In this document: positions 53,397 through 63,383 of the stretch, piece by piece
Layout: each line of letters begins with the position of its first letter
Position numbering within the stretch: position 1 is the stretch's first letter
NCBI RefSeq assembly: GCF_026427355.1
Contig: NZ_CP102666.1
Coordinates: 124,001 to 188,000, forward strand
From: Sphingobium sp. JS3065
GTDB taxonomy: Bacteria; Pseudomonadota; Alphaproteobacteria; Sphingomonadales; Sphingomonadaceae
Length of the DNA stretch: 64,000 nt
Reading direction: 5' to 3'
Notes under the pieces: generated by a model
Told to the model about the DNA's origin: nothing
Seen by the model: the letters and a program-made list of their open reading frames with translations, nothing else
Database searches by the model: none
Made by a program: the position numbers and the translations under genes

Positions 53397-53658
53397 CGGG
53401 TCTGGCCTTATCGGACAAAGCAGGTCTCCAACAATAACAACATCGCGAGACGGATCATGACAGCAGCCTTGGCCGTCCTCGATCGCCTGGTTCTTGGGGC
53501 ATGGTTTTGAATAGCTGCCCCTCCGGGCCTACTGATCGGAAATTGGCGGCTGAACGACGACGAAGGTTCGCTGGCGGCAAGCGGAATGGGCATGGAGGTT
53601 CCTGGCAAATCTGGCCTCATGCCGACTGCCTTGGGTCAGTTGCCGCAAAGCGTTCGCA

Positions 53659-54513
53659 TCAGTGCATCATCCCATCCACGTGCCGCAACTTGTCCGGGTT
53701 TCGCATGATATAGATCGCCCTCACGCGACCGTCTTCGATGAGTAGCGCCGTCGTCTGCAACATGCCGTCGGCCTCGCGCGTAACAAAGCCGGGCAGGCCA
53801 TTCACGAACGCCTGCCTCACCAGTTCAGGATCACCGCGGCGCAGACGGATAATCGTGGATAGTCCGCGTAGAACCTCGCCTGCGCCGTTGAGAACACGGC
53901 CCGCCGCCGGGCGTTTGCCTCCTCCATCGGAATGAAAGCGTACATCGTCTGCCAGCAGCGAACCGAGCTTTGTGACATCGCCGGCCCGAGCCGCTTCATA
54001 AAAGGCAGCGGCGATCGCTTGGCCCCGGTCGCGTTCGACAGGAAAGCGCGGCCGCTCGCGCCGCACATGCTCGCGTGCCCGCGCAGCAAGCTGACGGCAG
54101 GCGGCAGCGCCCCGGCCAATGGAGGAGGCGACGTCATCGAAGCTTTCTCCGAACACATCATGCAGCAGGAAAGCCGCCCGTTCGAGCGGAGAGAGACGTT
54201 CGAGCGCAAGCATGAGGGGGAGGGTGACGTCCTCTACGGGCTCGGCCTCCACGATGGGGTCGGGCAGCCACGGGCCAACATAGTTTTCCCGCCGCACCCT
54301 CGCGGATTTCAGGTGATCGAGGCACAGACGCGTCACCGTGCGGCGCAGGAACGCAGCGGGGACACGCACGGTTTGCCTGTCTGTCGCCGCCCAGCGGATG
54401 AATGCGTCCTGCACTACATCCTCTGCGTCAGCCATCGAACCGAGCATGCGATAGGCGACGCGCAGCAGATTGGTCCGCTGCGCGTCAAAGCTCGCAAGGC
54501 GATCGTCGATCAC
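53659..54513 (-). CDS. ECF41-type extracytoplasmic-function sigma factor
   Basis: RNA polymerase sigma factor of the ECF41 group, which carries a fused SnoaL-like C-terminal domain instead of a separate anti-sigma. The 284 residues have region 2 (LLRVAYRMLGSMADAEDVVQ), region 4 (LSPLERAAFLLHDVFGESFDDV) and a C-terminal domain with all three ECF41 motifs: WLPDP (82-86), DGGGK (196-200) and NPDKL (272-276). ECF41 genes are typically next to a carboxymuconolactone decarboxylase, oxidoreductase or epimerase gene. Here the decarboxylase-like gene precedes it with a four-base overlap and a matching promoter, so the operon probably autoregulates. Confidence 0.93.
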   Translation of the reverse strand: MIDDRLASFDAQRTNLLRVAYRMLGSMADAEDVVQDAFIRWAATDRQTVRVPAAFLRRTVTRLCLDHLKSARVRRENYVGPWLPDPIVEAEPVEDVTLPLMLALERLSPLERAAFLLHDVFGESFDDVASSIGRGAAACRQLAARAREHVRRERPRFPVERDRGQAIAAAFYEAARAGDVTKLGSLLADDVRFHSDGGGKRPAAGRVLNGAGEVLRGLSTIIRLRRGDPELVRQAFVNGLPGFVTREADGMLQTTALLIEDGRVRAIYIMRNPDKLRHVDGMMH

Positions 54514-54965
54514 GCCGGCCAGCCAAGCGCGGGGTCGTAGAGATGGAAGCCGACCGCCAGTCGGTTCCAGCCGTTGATGACGTTGATCGCCAGTGTCAGT
54601 TTCACCTGCTCCTCCGCGCTGAATTCCGCTGCAAGGGCGGCATAAACGGCATCAGGCGCGCGCCTCGTGGCAATTTGCGTCAGATGATCGGTCCAGCCAA
54701 GAGCCGCCCGCTCCCGCGCGCTATAACATGGCGCCTCCTCCCACGCGCCGAGCAAATGGATGCGCTGCTCCGTCTCGCCTGCCTTGCGGGCATCATGCGT
54801 GTGCATGTTGAGGCAGTTGGCGCAGCCGTTGATCTGTGAGGCGCGAATCTTGACCAGTTCGAGCAGGTTCTTTTCAAGCCCGGATTTCTCGACCTGCATC
54901 GACAGATCGTACCAGGCTTTGAAAAGCGGCCCGCCACCGGCATAGATATTGGTGCGGTCATGCAT
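54510..54965 (-). CDS. Carboxymuconolactone decarboxylase/AhpD-family protein
   Basis: CMD/AhpD-like protein, 151 residues, probably a thiol peroxidase-type redox enzyme rather than a true decarboxylase. The AhpD core is seen in SQINGCANCLNMHTHDARKAG, with the Cys48-x2-Cys51-x3-His55 pattern. The start at 54965 is preferred over 54983 because AAGGA lies 10 bases upstream. An ECF41-type promoter lies 38 bases before this start. The stop overlaps the sigma-factor start by four bases. It is the presumed target gene of that sigma factor. Confidence 0.92.
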   Translation of the reverse strand: MHDRTNIYAGGGPLFKAWYDLSMQVEKSGLEKNLLELVKIRASQINGCANCLNMHTHDARKAGETEQRIHLLGAWEEAPCYSARERAALGWTDHLTQIATRRAPDAVYAALAAEFSAEEQVKLTLAINVINGWNRLAVGFHLYDPALGWPA

Positions 54966-55002
54966 ATGTCGGCATTCCTTCATCGCAGTTGGATACCCGC
55001 AT

Positions 55003-55029
55003 GACGAGGCAGCCGGAGGCTCTGTGACA
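55003..55029 (-). promoter_or_regulatory. ECF41-type promoter before the CMD/sigma operon
   Basis: On the minus strand TGTCACA (55029-55023), 16 bases, then CGTC (55006-55003). This matches the ECF41 promoter as I recall it (TGTCACA-N16-CGTC). It lies 38 bases upstream of the CMD start, which leaves room for a short leader. Confidence 0.82.
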
Positions 55030-55111
55030 CGCCTAGCGCATTTTCTTTCGGCCCGTATCGGCTATGCGCCAATGCCGGCCAAAGCAGCCAATGGTGTCGG
55101 TCGTCTTCGCA

Positions 55112-55462
55112 TCACTCGCGAAGTATCTTCTCCATCGCCTTCCCCTGTGCGAGCTCGTCGATCAGCTTGTCGAGATAGCGGATCTCCTGCATCAATCCGT
55201 CTTCGATAGCTTCGACCCGAACGCCGCAGACCACGCCTCGGATCAACTTTCGCGAGGGGTTCAGTAAAGGCGCCTGACCAAAAAATTTCTCGAAGCTGCT
55301 TTTCTTTTCCAGCTCCGCGTCGAGCTCTAACCGGGTATAGCCCGTCAACCAGTGGATGATCTCATCGACCTCCGCTTTGCTGCGGCCTTTCTTTTCCGCC
55401 TTGGTGACATAGTGCGGATAGACACTGGCAAAGCTGATGCCGTAGATGCGATGTTCCGCCAT
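55112..55462 (-). CDS. DUF2200 family protein
   Basis: 116-residue protein of the DUF2200 family, function unknown. It begins [25 protein letters not shown] (abbreviated: [20 protein letters not shown]) and continues [10 protein letters not shown] and [19 protein letters not shown], with [13 protein letters not shown] near the end. These are the usual conserved stretches. It is unconnected to its neighbours by overlap. Confidence 0.87.
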   Translation of the reverse strand: MAEHRIYGISFASVYPHYVTKAEKKGRSKAEVDEIIHWLTGYTRLELDAELEKKSSFEKFFGQAPLLNPSRKLIRGVVCGVRVEAIEDGLMQEIRYLDKLIDELAQGKAMEKILRE

Positions 55463-55919
55463 GATGCGCTTCCCCGTCCGAACCGTTCAGCCACCGCGCG
55501 GCAAAGCTGCCGCCAAACCTATGGCGCCGCCGCGCGCATGACATAAAATCTGTGCGTTCGTAGACGATGTCTGCTGCGCCTGCCAACGGCGTGCGCCCGG
55601 GCCGCCTCAAACGCCGCGCCTGTGTAGACCTTCCTATGGTCGCGACCCGCATTCAAGGCTCGCATGGCAAGGCGTCCTGTTTTGTCCGGGGCGCGCTCTT
55701 TCTCTCGGAACATAGCATGCCAGCTATGCGAAGATCGACTAACGTTTTCGCCGGCAGCAATCGCGAGACCGGCGTCCTTCGCACTGGGCGTACCAAGGAC
55801 TGGACCGGCGCTACCCACCAAGGGAGCCATGACCTGGCTCGCCCGGAAGATGGCGCGTTCGCAGCCCGAAGCGCATCACTGGGTCATGGAGCGTGTGAGG
55901 CAAGGGAAAGCTGGCATGA
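55463..55919. other. Intergenic region, no recognisable gene
   Basis: About 460 bases between the DUF2200 start and the MFS gene end. Frames on both strands (for example 55567-55992 plus and 55519-55830 minus) look like shadows. Confidence 0.35.
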
Positions 55920-57125
55920 TCATTTCTTCCTGGGATCGGGCAACAGGATGGCGAGCAACCCGATCGCGGGCAGGAACGCGCAGATGCCGTAGACCGTCCC
56001 AATGCCCGAACGATCGGCGACCTCACCCAGAACGGCCGCGCCCACGCCCCCCATGCCGAAGGAAAAGCCAAAGAACAGGCCGGAGATCATGCCGATCTTT
56101 CCAGGGACCAGATCCTGCGCGTACACGACGATGGCCGGAAAAGCGGACGCAAGGATCAAGCCGATCGCAACCGCCAGGGGCCCGGTCCAGAAGAGGTTCG
56201 CGTGGGGGAGGAGCAAGGTGAAAGGGAGCGCGCCCAGGATCGAGAACCAGATCACATATTTCCGCCCGAAGCGATCTCCCAGCGGCCCGCCCGCGATCGT
56301 GCCTAGCGCGACGGCGGCAAGAAAGGCGAACAGGTATAGCTGCGCGACGTCGACCGACACGCCAAAACGATGGATCAGATAGAAAGTGAAGTAGCTGGTA
56401 AGGCTCGCCATATAGACATATTTGGAAAAGATGAGGGCGAGCAGTACGGCGATGCCACCCAGCACTTTTCCTTGAGGCGGGTCGACAATGACTTTGCCAC
56501 TGCCTTTCCGTGGGGACAGGCGCGCAAGGCCATGATGTCGATACCATTGGCTGACATTCCAGAGGATGGCGCAGGATAACAGGGCCAGCATCGCGAAAAA
56601 GGCGAGGCTGGTCTGACCCCAGCGCAGGACAATGAGCGCGGCGGCCAGAGGACCGAGCGCGGATCCGGCGTTGCCACCGACCTGGAACATCGACTGGGCA
56701 AGGCCATGTCTGCGCCCGGCGGCCATGCGCGCGACGCGCGAGGATTCGGGATGGAAGACCGAAGAGCCCATGCCCAGCAGGGATGCGCCTGCCAGCAGCA
56801 GCCCGTAGCTGTGTGCAACAGAGAGTACCAGCAGCCCCGCCAGGGAGAAGAGCGTTCCGGCCGGAAGTGCAAGCGGTGTCGGCCGCTTATCGGAGTAAAG
56901 ACCAATGAGCGGCTGCAGGATCGACGCGGTCATCTGGTAGACCAGGGTCACCAGCCCGACCTGGCTGAACGACAGGTCAAGTTCCGTCTTGAGGCTGGGA
57001 TAGATGGCGGGCAACAGCGACTGCAGCATGTCGTTGATGAGATGACAGGCGCTGATCGCCGCGATTATGCCGAAAACCGTTGCGTCGGCGGCGGGGGCGG
57101 GCAGGGCTGATCGTGTGGCGTTCAT
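55920..57125 (-). CDS. MFS efflux transporter, fosmidomycin-resistance (Fsr) type
   Basis: Major facilitator superfamily exporter, 401 residues, about 12 membrane helices. The Fsr-type N-terminus is visible (ISACHLINDMLQSLLPAIYP, QVGLVTLVYQMTASILQP, SDKRPTPLALPAG), and there is a central helix with GMGSSVFHPESSRVARM. The A-motif-like loop in the second half is PLGDRFGRKYVI. Substrate is likely a small drug or metabolite. It is divergent from an AraC-type regulator with 62 bases between starts, a common arrangement for regulated efflux. Confidence 0.92.
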   Translation of the reverse strand: MNATRSALPAPAADATVFGIIAAISACHLINDMLQSLLPAIYPSLKTELDLSFSQVGLVTLVYQMTASILQPLIGLYSDKRPTPLALPAGTLFSLAGLLVLSVAHSYGLLLAGASLLGMGSSVFHPESSRVARMAAGRRHGLAQSMFQVGGNAGSALGPLAAALIVLRWGQTSLAFFAMLALLSCAILWNVSQWYRHHGLARLSPRKGSGKVIVDPPQGKVLGGIAVLLALIFSKYVYMASLTSYFTFYLIHRFGVSVDVAQLYLFAFLAAVALGTIAGGPLGDRFGRKYVIWFSILGALPFTLLLPHANLFWTGPLAVAIGLILASAFPAIVVYAQDLVPGKIGMISGLFFGFSFGMGGVGAAVLGEVADRSGIGTVYGICAFLPAIGLLAILLPDPRKK

Positions 57126-57187
57126 GCTATTCTTGTCCTTGATGACAGAGCGGCCTTAACCCCTCCCGCAAGCGCCCGCATTCCTAT

Positions 57188-58021
57188 ATGGGACTATCAT
57201 CTTCGCGATCGGGACATGCCGTGCCTTGGAACGACCCTGCCTTCGTCGAGCATATCGATCGGCCCATTGTCGGGATCGGCAACGAATATCCGCCTGCCTT
57301 CGAGCTGGACTGGCATCAGCATCGGCGCGGGCAATTACTCTACGCAGCACGTGGGGTCGTGGTCGTCAGCACACCTTACGGTGCGTGGGTGGCGCCGCCT
57401 GAGCGCGCGGTCTGGACGCCAGGCGGCTGCCCGCACGCCATTAGGATGGTCGGCGCCGTCAGTACCCGCGCTGTCCTGATCGAACCCGGCACGGATGGCT
57501 CGCTTGGTGACAGCAACAAGGTGATTCAGGTGTCGCCGCTGCTTCGCGCGCTGCTCGAAGCGGCGTGCGACATTCCGCCGGAATATGATGAGGACGGGCG
57601 CGACGGCAAGGTGATGGCGCTGCTCCTGGCTGAACTGGCGGCGGCGCCCACCGTACCTCTGGCTGTTCCTTTTCCGAAGACAGGGCCGATCGCCGCCCGG
57701 TGCCATGCCTTTCTCGAACGCCCGACCCCGCATGACAGCATCGATCAGTGGTGCGATGATCTGGGCATGGGCCGCCGCGCCTTCACCCGTGCCTTTCGCC
57801 GGGAAACGGGCCTTAGCTTCGGAGCATGGCGGCAGCAGGCCTGTATTCTCATAGCGCTGCCGCGGCTTGCCGAGGGCCAGTCTGTTACCGCGATCGCTTT
57901 CGACCTTGGATATGACAGCGCCGCCGCCTTCTCGACGATGTTCAAACGGCGCGTCGGTGTATCACCAAGCCACTATCTTCCCGCGGGTGAAGGGGGAACA
58001 AATGCAAGTACGGGCCCCTAG
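57188..58021 (+). CDS. AraC-family transcriptional regulator
   Basis: 277-residue regulator. The N-terminal cupin (AraC_binding type; WHQHRRGQLLYAARGVVVV and PPERAVWTPGGCPHAIRM) senses a ligand. The C-terminal double helix-turn-helix starts near 190 (DSIDQWCDDLGMGRRAFTRA and VTAIAFDLGYDSAAAFSTMF), ending in the standard GVSPSHYL. It is divergent from the Fsr-type exporter and probably controls it. The 62-base intergenic space must hold both promoters. Confidence 0.93.
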   Translation: MGLSSSRSGHAVPWNDPAFVEHIDRPIVGIGNEYPPAFELDWHQHRRGQLLYAARGVVVVSTPYGAWVAPPERAVWTPGGCPHAIRMVGAVSTRAVLIEPGTDGSLGDSNKVIQVSPLLRALLEAACDIPPEYDEDGRDGKVMALLLAELAAAPTVPLAVPFPKTGPIAARCHAFLERPTPHDSIDQWCDDLGMGRRAFTRAFRRETGLSFGAWRQQACILIALPRLAEGQSVTAIAFDLGYDSAAAFSTMFKRRVGVSPSHYLPAGEGGTNASTGP

Positions 58022-58117
58022 ACCAAAGCCCATATGCGCAGTCCTCGCCGCTGGGACATGGCCTGATCCAATGGAAGGCCGGGCGGGGGCCTGACCCTTT
58101 TCATGTTACCATGTCGG

Positions 58118-59669
58118 TTAGGATGGTCCGGTCGAAACGGCGGGCGCCAGCCTGTCGACAAGGATGGCGCTGGCCCGGTTGAGACCGATCACTTCCACTC
58201 CAATGCCATGACGGCGCATTTTCATGACGATCTCTTCCAATGCGCCAACGGCCGTGATGTCCCATAAGTGACTGGCGGACAGATCTATGCGAACCATCGA
58301 TGCTGTGTCCCTCAAATCGAACCGATCGGCAAATATGTCTGCGCTGGCGAAGAAAATCTGACCGGAGACGATATAGGTCCGCGTATCCGTCGCCTCATCA
58401 TAATGAGACGCGACATCCATCATGCGCGTCACCTTGAAGGCAAAGAACACGCCGCTCAGGAGCACGCCGACAGCCACGCCCCGCCGAAAGATCATGCGTT
58501 GCGACCGTGACGATCACGGTCGCCATCATGACGATGCCCGATACCTTGGGATGGCGCGCAAGGTCGCGGATCGACGCCCAGGAAAAGGTGCTGATCGATA
58601 CCATGATCATGATTGCGACCAGCGCCGCCACGGGCACCTGCGCGATCCATGGGCGTAGCGGTACCATCACCAGGAGAAGAAAGACGCCGGCGACGAGGGT
58701 GGACAGCCGCCCGCGCCCCCCATAGCGGATATTGCCGACCGTTTGCCCGATCATCCCGCAGCCGGCGATGCCGCCAAACAGCCCCGCCGCGACATTGGCA
58801 AGGCCCAGGCCGGTGCATTCGCGCGCCTTGGAGCTTGTGGTTTCCGTCAGGTCGTCCACGACGCTTGCTGTCATCAGCGATTCAAGCAGTCCTACTGCCG
58901 CCATGGCAATCGCATAGGGAAGCACGATCACCAGCGTCTCCCAATCGAGCGGCACGCCGGGCCAGGTGAGAGACGGCAGGGAAGAGGGCAGGCGGCCAAG
59001 GTCGGCGACCGTGTGGATCGGCATGGGAAAGGCGATGCTGATCGTGGTGAGCACGAGAATGCAGATGAGTGGCGAGGGAATGGCAGTCGTGATCCGGGGA
59101 ACGAGATAGATGATCGCGAGGCCGCCCGCGATCATGGCATAGCTATGCCAGCTCACGTGCAGCATCTGCGGCAACTGCGCGGAGAAGATGAGGATGGCGA
59201 GCGCGTTCACGAAGCCCGTCCGCACCGATCGCGAGACGAAGCGCATGAGTATATCGAGCTTCATGAGGCCGAAGGCGATCTGGAGCAATCCGGCAAGCAA
59301 GGTGGCGGCGAGCAGATATTGCAGCCCATGAGCGCTCACCAGCGCCGCCGCGACCAGCGCAACCGATCCCGCAGCGCCAGAGATCATCGCCGGACGTCCA
59401 CCTGCAAAAGCGATGACGATACCGATGATGAAGGACGCGAACAGCCCGACCTCCGGATCGACGCCGGCGACGAAGGAGAAGGCGATCACTTCCGGGATCA
59501 GCGCGAACGTACCGACCATGCCGGCGAGAATATCGCGCCGGGCGTTGGAGGCACCGTCGAACCATTCAGCGCGGTAGCGCGATAAAGAGGTGCTGTTCAT
59601 GGCTTGCAGAAAACCGTCGAAGTCGCAGGGATGATGTAGCGTGATGTGGCGAATATCAGCCTGCGACAA
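58118..59669 (-). pseudogene. SulP-family anion transporter, frameshifted before the STAS domain
   Basis: SulP inorganic-anion transporter in two frames. 58398-59669 encodes the N-terminus and transmembrane core (RRDILAGMVGTFALIPEVIA, ISGAAGSVALVAAALVSAHG, GMIGQTVGNIRYGGRGRLS). After VTVATHDL it goes out of frame into an Arg-rich tail. The adjacent frame, open at 58118-58495, continues naturally with VAVGVLLSGVFFAFKV and a STAS domain (IVSGQIFFASADIFADRFDL, VRIDLSASHLWDITAV). One extra C in the C4 run at 58479-58482 (G4 on the coding strand) explains the break. It is either a real mutation or a homopolymer sequencing error; the rest looks intact. Confidence 0.87.
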
Positions 59670-60045
59670 ACATTGTCCGGCGGATCGGCGGCCGGAATAG
59701 CCACCCGGATTTTCACCGGGTCCTTACGAATGGGCGGCTCCTAACGTCATGGGCTCACAAGCGCAATTGCCACCTCCCCGCGGGCGACGGGATTGCTGGA
59801 TGGGAAGGTCGCGCATCGCGGGGCAAAGAGGGACACGCCCGCTCACCATGGCGGGCGTGTCGAAAGGCTGCGGCCGCGCACCCATGGTCGGCCCAGGCAC
59901 GGTCGATCCGCAGGCACGCGTTGCACAATGGCCGGGTAGCCAACACTGCAGCCGTCTGGCGTTGCTCTTGCCGGCTAGCGCCGGTTGCGAGCACGCTTCC
60001 CATACCCTAGCAGGAACCGCTCTACCCCATTCGAGAGGTTATATC

Positions 60046-61578
60046 GTGGAAGTCGCTGACCGCGAAGGCAGAAGCAAGCTGCGTCGTTGGTGGAATATCT
60101 GGGTCGTGGGTGGCGTCGATCACGCGGCCGTTCTCGATCAGATAAGCGAGGACTCCGGCTGGTCGGGCCGCTATCTTTTTCTCGTCCTGATTTCCGCTTC
60201 GATTTCCCTTCTTGGTTTGTTGATGCCGTCGGTAGCGGTGCTGATCGGCGCCATGCTGCTCTCTCCCCTGATGATGCCGATCATCGGTTTGGGTTTCGGG
60301 ATCGCAACGCTCGACTTCCGGGAAGTCCGGCGCGCCGCAACCGCCTTGGGCCTTGGATCGGCAGTCGCGATGATCCTTTCAGTTGTCCTGATTTCCCTCT
60401 CGCCGGTCCAGACGATCACGAGCGAAATCGCGGGCCGTACACAGCCCACTTTGTTTGATCTGCTGGTAGCCCTGCTCTCTGCCGTGGCGGGGGCCTACGC
60501 ACTTATCCGGGGGCGTGGCGGCACGGTCGTAGGTGTAGCCATCGCCATCGCGCTCATGCCGCCGCTGGTCGTGGTGGGGTTCGGCATCGCCACCTGGAAC
60601 TGGACCATCTTCTCAGGCGCACTGCTGCTCTTCATCACCAACGCGGTTACGATCTCGCTGACAGCCGCGCTGGTTGCGCGGGTCTATGGCTTTGGCAGTC
60701 ATCTCTCGCCACATCATACCGGATGGCAGTTAGTCCTGTTTTTTGCAGCGCTTGGTCTTCTGTCTGTCCCACTGAGCGCAGCATTGAGGCAAATCGCCTT
60801 CGAAGCCCTCGCCCAGCGTCAGGTGCGCGATACCGTCCGTGCGCGCTTCCCGTCCGATGCACGCCTGAGTCAGGTCGAAATCGACTATGCGCGCTCGCCG
60901 ATCCGCGTGCGCGCCGTCATGCTGACGCCGGGGATCGTTGCCCGAGCCGATGCACTGATCGCCGACGATCTCCAGGCGCGGCTGGGCCGCCCGGTGGACA
61001 TCCATGTTGATCAGCTGCGCACATCCCAAGACGCGGGGGCGACAGAAGCGGCCCAGATCGCGCGGGCGAGCGATACCGGCCGCCAGAATCTCGATGGTAG
61101 CCGCCATCAGGCTACCGCCACTCTCGGCCTGATCGTGGGCGTCGAGCCAACCGCGGTGCGGCTTGAATTGGGGGATCGAACGCTGACAGCGGCCGCCGCC
61201 GTCTTGCCGGGCCTTGGTCTTGAAGGGTATCGCGCGCTCGAGGATCGTGCCCGGCGCGCGCTGCCGGATTGGACGGTGCTGCTGACGCCGCCCGATCAAG
61301 CAGTTTTGCCTGACGTGCGGATCGACCAGGGCGTCGTCGATGGCAAGGTGCTGGATCTTGCAGCATGGGCATCGACACGCAGATCGCAGGAGCTGACCGT
61401 AGAGGGAGGGACGGCCGCTCAACGCCGCGCCATAGCAGAGGGCATCGTTTCCCGAGGAGGACGTGCAAGGGTCGGGGCCGCGGCGGGAGCCATCCGGCTG
61501 GCCTGGATTGAGCGCGAGACGTCCATGCCGGGCGAGGGGCAGGGCGACGCCATCCAGGTCACCGGTCCGCGTCCCTGA
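60046..61578 (+). CDS. DUF389 family membrane protein
   Basis: Polytopic membrane protein of the DUF389 (TIGR00341) family, unknown function. The core has about six helices (SVAVLIGAMLLSPLMMPIIG, RGGTVVGVAIAIALMPPLVV, LLLFITNAVTISLTAALVA) and a C-terminal soluble half with repeated beta-alpha units. The start GTG at 60046 has GAGAGG about 7 bases upstream; the frame is open back to 59749, but that extension is Pro/Arg-rich and not family-like. At 510 residues it is within the family's range. Confidence 0.88.
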   Translation: MEVADREGRSKLRRWWNIWVVGGVDHAAVLDQISEDSGWSGRYLFLVLISASISLLGLLMPSVAVLIGAMLLSPLMMPIIGLGFGIATLDFREVRRAATALGLGSAVAMILSVVLISLSPVQTITSEIAGRTQPTLFDLLVALLSAVAGAYALIRGRGGTVVGVAIAIALMPPLVVVGFGIATWNWTIFSGALLLFITNAVTISLTAALVARVYGFGSHLSPHHTGWQLVLFFAALGLLSVPLSAALRQIAFEALAQRQVRDTVRARFPSDARLSQVEIDYARSPIRVRAVMLTPGIVARADALIADDLQARLGRPVDIHVDQLRTSQDAGATEAAQIARASDTGRQNLDGSRHQATATLGLIVGVEPTAVRLELGDRTLTAAAAVLPGLGLEGYRALEDRARRALPDWTVLLTPPDQAVLPDVRIDQGVVDGKVLDLAAWASTRRSQELTVEGGTAAQRRAIAEGIVSRGGRARVGAAAGAIRLAWIERETSMPGEGQGDAIQVTGPRP

Positions 61579-61929
61579 AACCCGAAATTGCGCCGCGATG
61601 GGCTCTGTCTGGAAATCCCCCTTCAAATCAGCAGGGATACCGCATAGCGCAGGCCATTTGGGGCGGCTGTTTGACAACATAACTGTTGGATTATGGATTC
61701 ACGGTCGGCGAATGCATGTCCCGGCGGCCGCGGCGATCGTACGTTCGGCCCCAACCCAATTGCAGCGGGTGACCCATTTCCCAGGCTGATCTGCAAGGAG
61801 CTCGCCAGCAGCATTGGAGGATGGGCTAAATCCCCAGAAGCTGCATCTGGGGGGCAGGCGAATGAAGCTCATAGCAGGAGCGTTGAGGGATGATGACTCG
61901 CTGCGCTGCGGCGGCAAATCCTTGGGGGC
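61579..61929. other. Intergenic region after the DUF389 gene
   Basis: About 350 bases with only short frames on both strands and no domain or terminator recognised. Confidence 0.3.
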
Positions 61930-62151
61930 GTGCCGCTCGATGAGTGCGACGCCTTCTCCCTTCTATCCGCAATCCACCTCGAAGCAGAAGCGAGTCCATT
62001 CAGCTATGACGGGCTCCTTGCGGCGGGGTTGGGCAGCGCAGGGGCGAGGGTCCGCTGGACGGGCATGGGAGCGCTTGGGCCTGCGCTGAAGTCGCACCAT
62101 CTGAACATCTCCACCCTGCATGGGGCCGTAACGATATGCCAGGTTGGTTAA
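61930..62151 (+). CDS. Small hypothetical protein
   Basis: 73-residue frame from GTG at 61930. The composition is protein-like (LDECDAFSLLSAIHLEAEAS, then SYDGLLAAGLGSAGARVRWT), without the Arg/Pro skew of shadow frames. A GGGGG run lies too close to the GTG to be a good ribosome site, so start and reality are uncertain. No family recognised. Confidence 0.35.
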   Translation: MPLDECDAFSLLSAIHLEAEASPFSYDGLLAAGLGSAGARVRWTGMGALGPALKSHHLNISTLHGAVTICQVG

Positions 62152-62396
62152 CATTTTATTAATGGTCTACTTGAGCGTCGAAGTGGAGCCATAAATGAAC
62201 GGGTCTTCAACCCTGACGCATTTTCTCAGGTCCGCCGGGATGTGTTTGCACTGCTCCGCGCCGGGATCCGGGCCTGCGCCCTTGCGGACAGCAGCGATGT
62301 GCGATAATATCGTAAGACGATATAATTTCTGTTCGGTTGATGGGATCGCAAGGCGCAGCCTGGCAAGCTTTCCAACAACTGAAATGCGAGGCCGCC

Positions 62397-62687
62397 ATGC
62401 CATTGCTGAAAATCCTTGTTGAAGCTGTCGCGCTGATCGGCGGCAGCGTTTTGGCAGCGATGATCTCGGCTGTGCTGGCCTGGAACATCGCACGCCGCCT
62501 GCATTGCCGCCGGCAGGCGTGGCTGATCCTGCTCGCTGCAGCCGCGACGACGCTTCTCGCTTTGGGTGACAGCGAGTTTGTGAGGATGAGTGCGATTCTC
62601 GGGATTGCAGCTTCAGCCGCACTCTATCTCCAGGGCGTGGACGAGGGACGAGGAAAGCGCCAAAATGGCATACAGCGCCATCGTTAA
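62397..62687 (+). CDS. Small membrane protein, unknown
   Basis: 96-residue protein from the ATG at 62397, with GAGG 6 bases upstream. Three hydrophobic segments (LKILVEAVALIGGSVLAAMI, AWLILLAAAATTLLALG, MSAILGIAASAALYLQG) and a basic C-terminal tail suggest an inner-membrane protein. A second small gene follows 15 bases later, probably in the same transcript. Confidence 0.55.
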   Translation: MPLLKILVEAVALIGGSVLAAMISAVLAWNIARRLHCRRQAWLILLAAAATTLLALGDSEFVRMSAILGIAASAALYLQGVDEGRGKRQNGIQRHR

Positions 62688-62702
62688 CAGAGAGGAACCA
62701 GC

Positions 62703-62909
62703 ATGGCCCGGGAGCAACTTTGGTCTTATCCCGCGATTGTCGCAGCGATCGGCCAGGCAAGATTGCCGACGTTCGGCGAGATGCGCTTTTTGATGAGGCG
62801 GATTAGTCGCGAAACCCGTACGGTTCCTGATGATAGCCGGCGCCGCAAAATCATACGGGATCTCGCGGGAGCGATTGTGCAAGGTCAAGAGGCTTCAGGC
62901 GGAGCCTGA
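62703..62909 (+). CDS. Small basic hypothetical protein
   Basis: 68-residue soluble protein, Arg-rich and helical (TFGEMRFLMRRISRETR, RRRKIIRDLAGAIVQG). AGAGAGGA lies about 7 bases before the ATG. No family recognised. It may be co-transcribed with the membrane protein before it. Confidence 0.5.
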   Translation: MAREQLWSYPAIVAAIGQARLPTFGEMRFLMRRISRETRTVPDDSRRRKIIRDLAGAIVQGQEASGGA

Positions 62910-63110
62910 ATTCCGACCTGGCACTGCGCGTTCATGATGGACGCACATGTCCTTCACGCCGGCGGCCGTCGATGCCCGGGGCAATCTTGCTCGCCATCGG
63001 TGGCACGAGCCCAGTCCGCAGGCTGCTTCTCTGCGAACCGCGCCATGGCCTGTCGACGATCAACGCGGTACGCTTGAACTTCATTTCCGCGAAAAGGCTG
63101 ATCGCGCAGA

Positions 63111-63302
63111 TCAGTTATGCTGATCGTCGGACAGGGACAGGATGATGGCGACGAGCGCGTCCTCGGCCCGCTCCCTTCTCTGCGCATCGGTGGCCGAAAG
63201 GTCTGCCCGCAACCATGCCGGAAGGCGCCTCACAAGCTCCCGCAGGTTGTTGTCGCCGATCTCGGTCGGCGGCGCCCCTCCAGTTGACAAGGGGTCATTC
63301 AT
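63111..63302 (-). CDS. Small protein, DUF6771-like
   Basis: 63-residue protein from the ATG at 63302. It reads LRELVRRLPAWLRADLSATD followed by AEDALVAIILSLSDDQ, similar to the short 'PAW-(V/L)-R-x-DL...RAE-(D/E)-x-L-A' proteins (DUF6771 as I recall) common in sphingomonads. Function is unknown. The frame extends upstream to 63377, but the extra residues are Arg/Gln-rich and lack a start signal. Confidence 0.55.
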   Translation of the reverse strand: MNDPLSTGGAPPTEIGDNNLRELVRRLPAWLRADLSATDAQRRERAEDALVAIILSLSDDQHN

Positions 63303-63383
63303 ACAGGTGACCAGAGCTGCAGACTGCTGGTCGCGACCCGGACCGAAGCGACATTTTTTTCGATGGCGAATGGGCAATCCTCA

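Noticed and set aside
59749..60045. N-terminal extension of the DUF389 gene
   Set aside because: The extra 99 residues are Pro/Arg-rich and not family-like; GTG at 60046 has a ribosome site.
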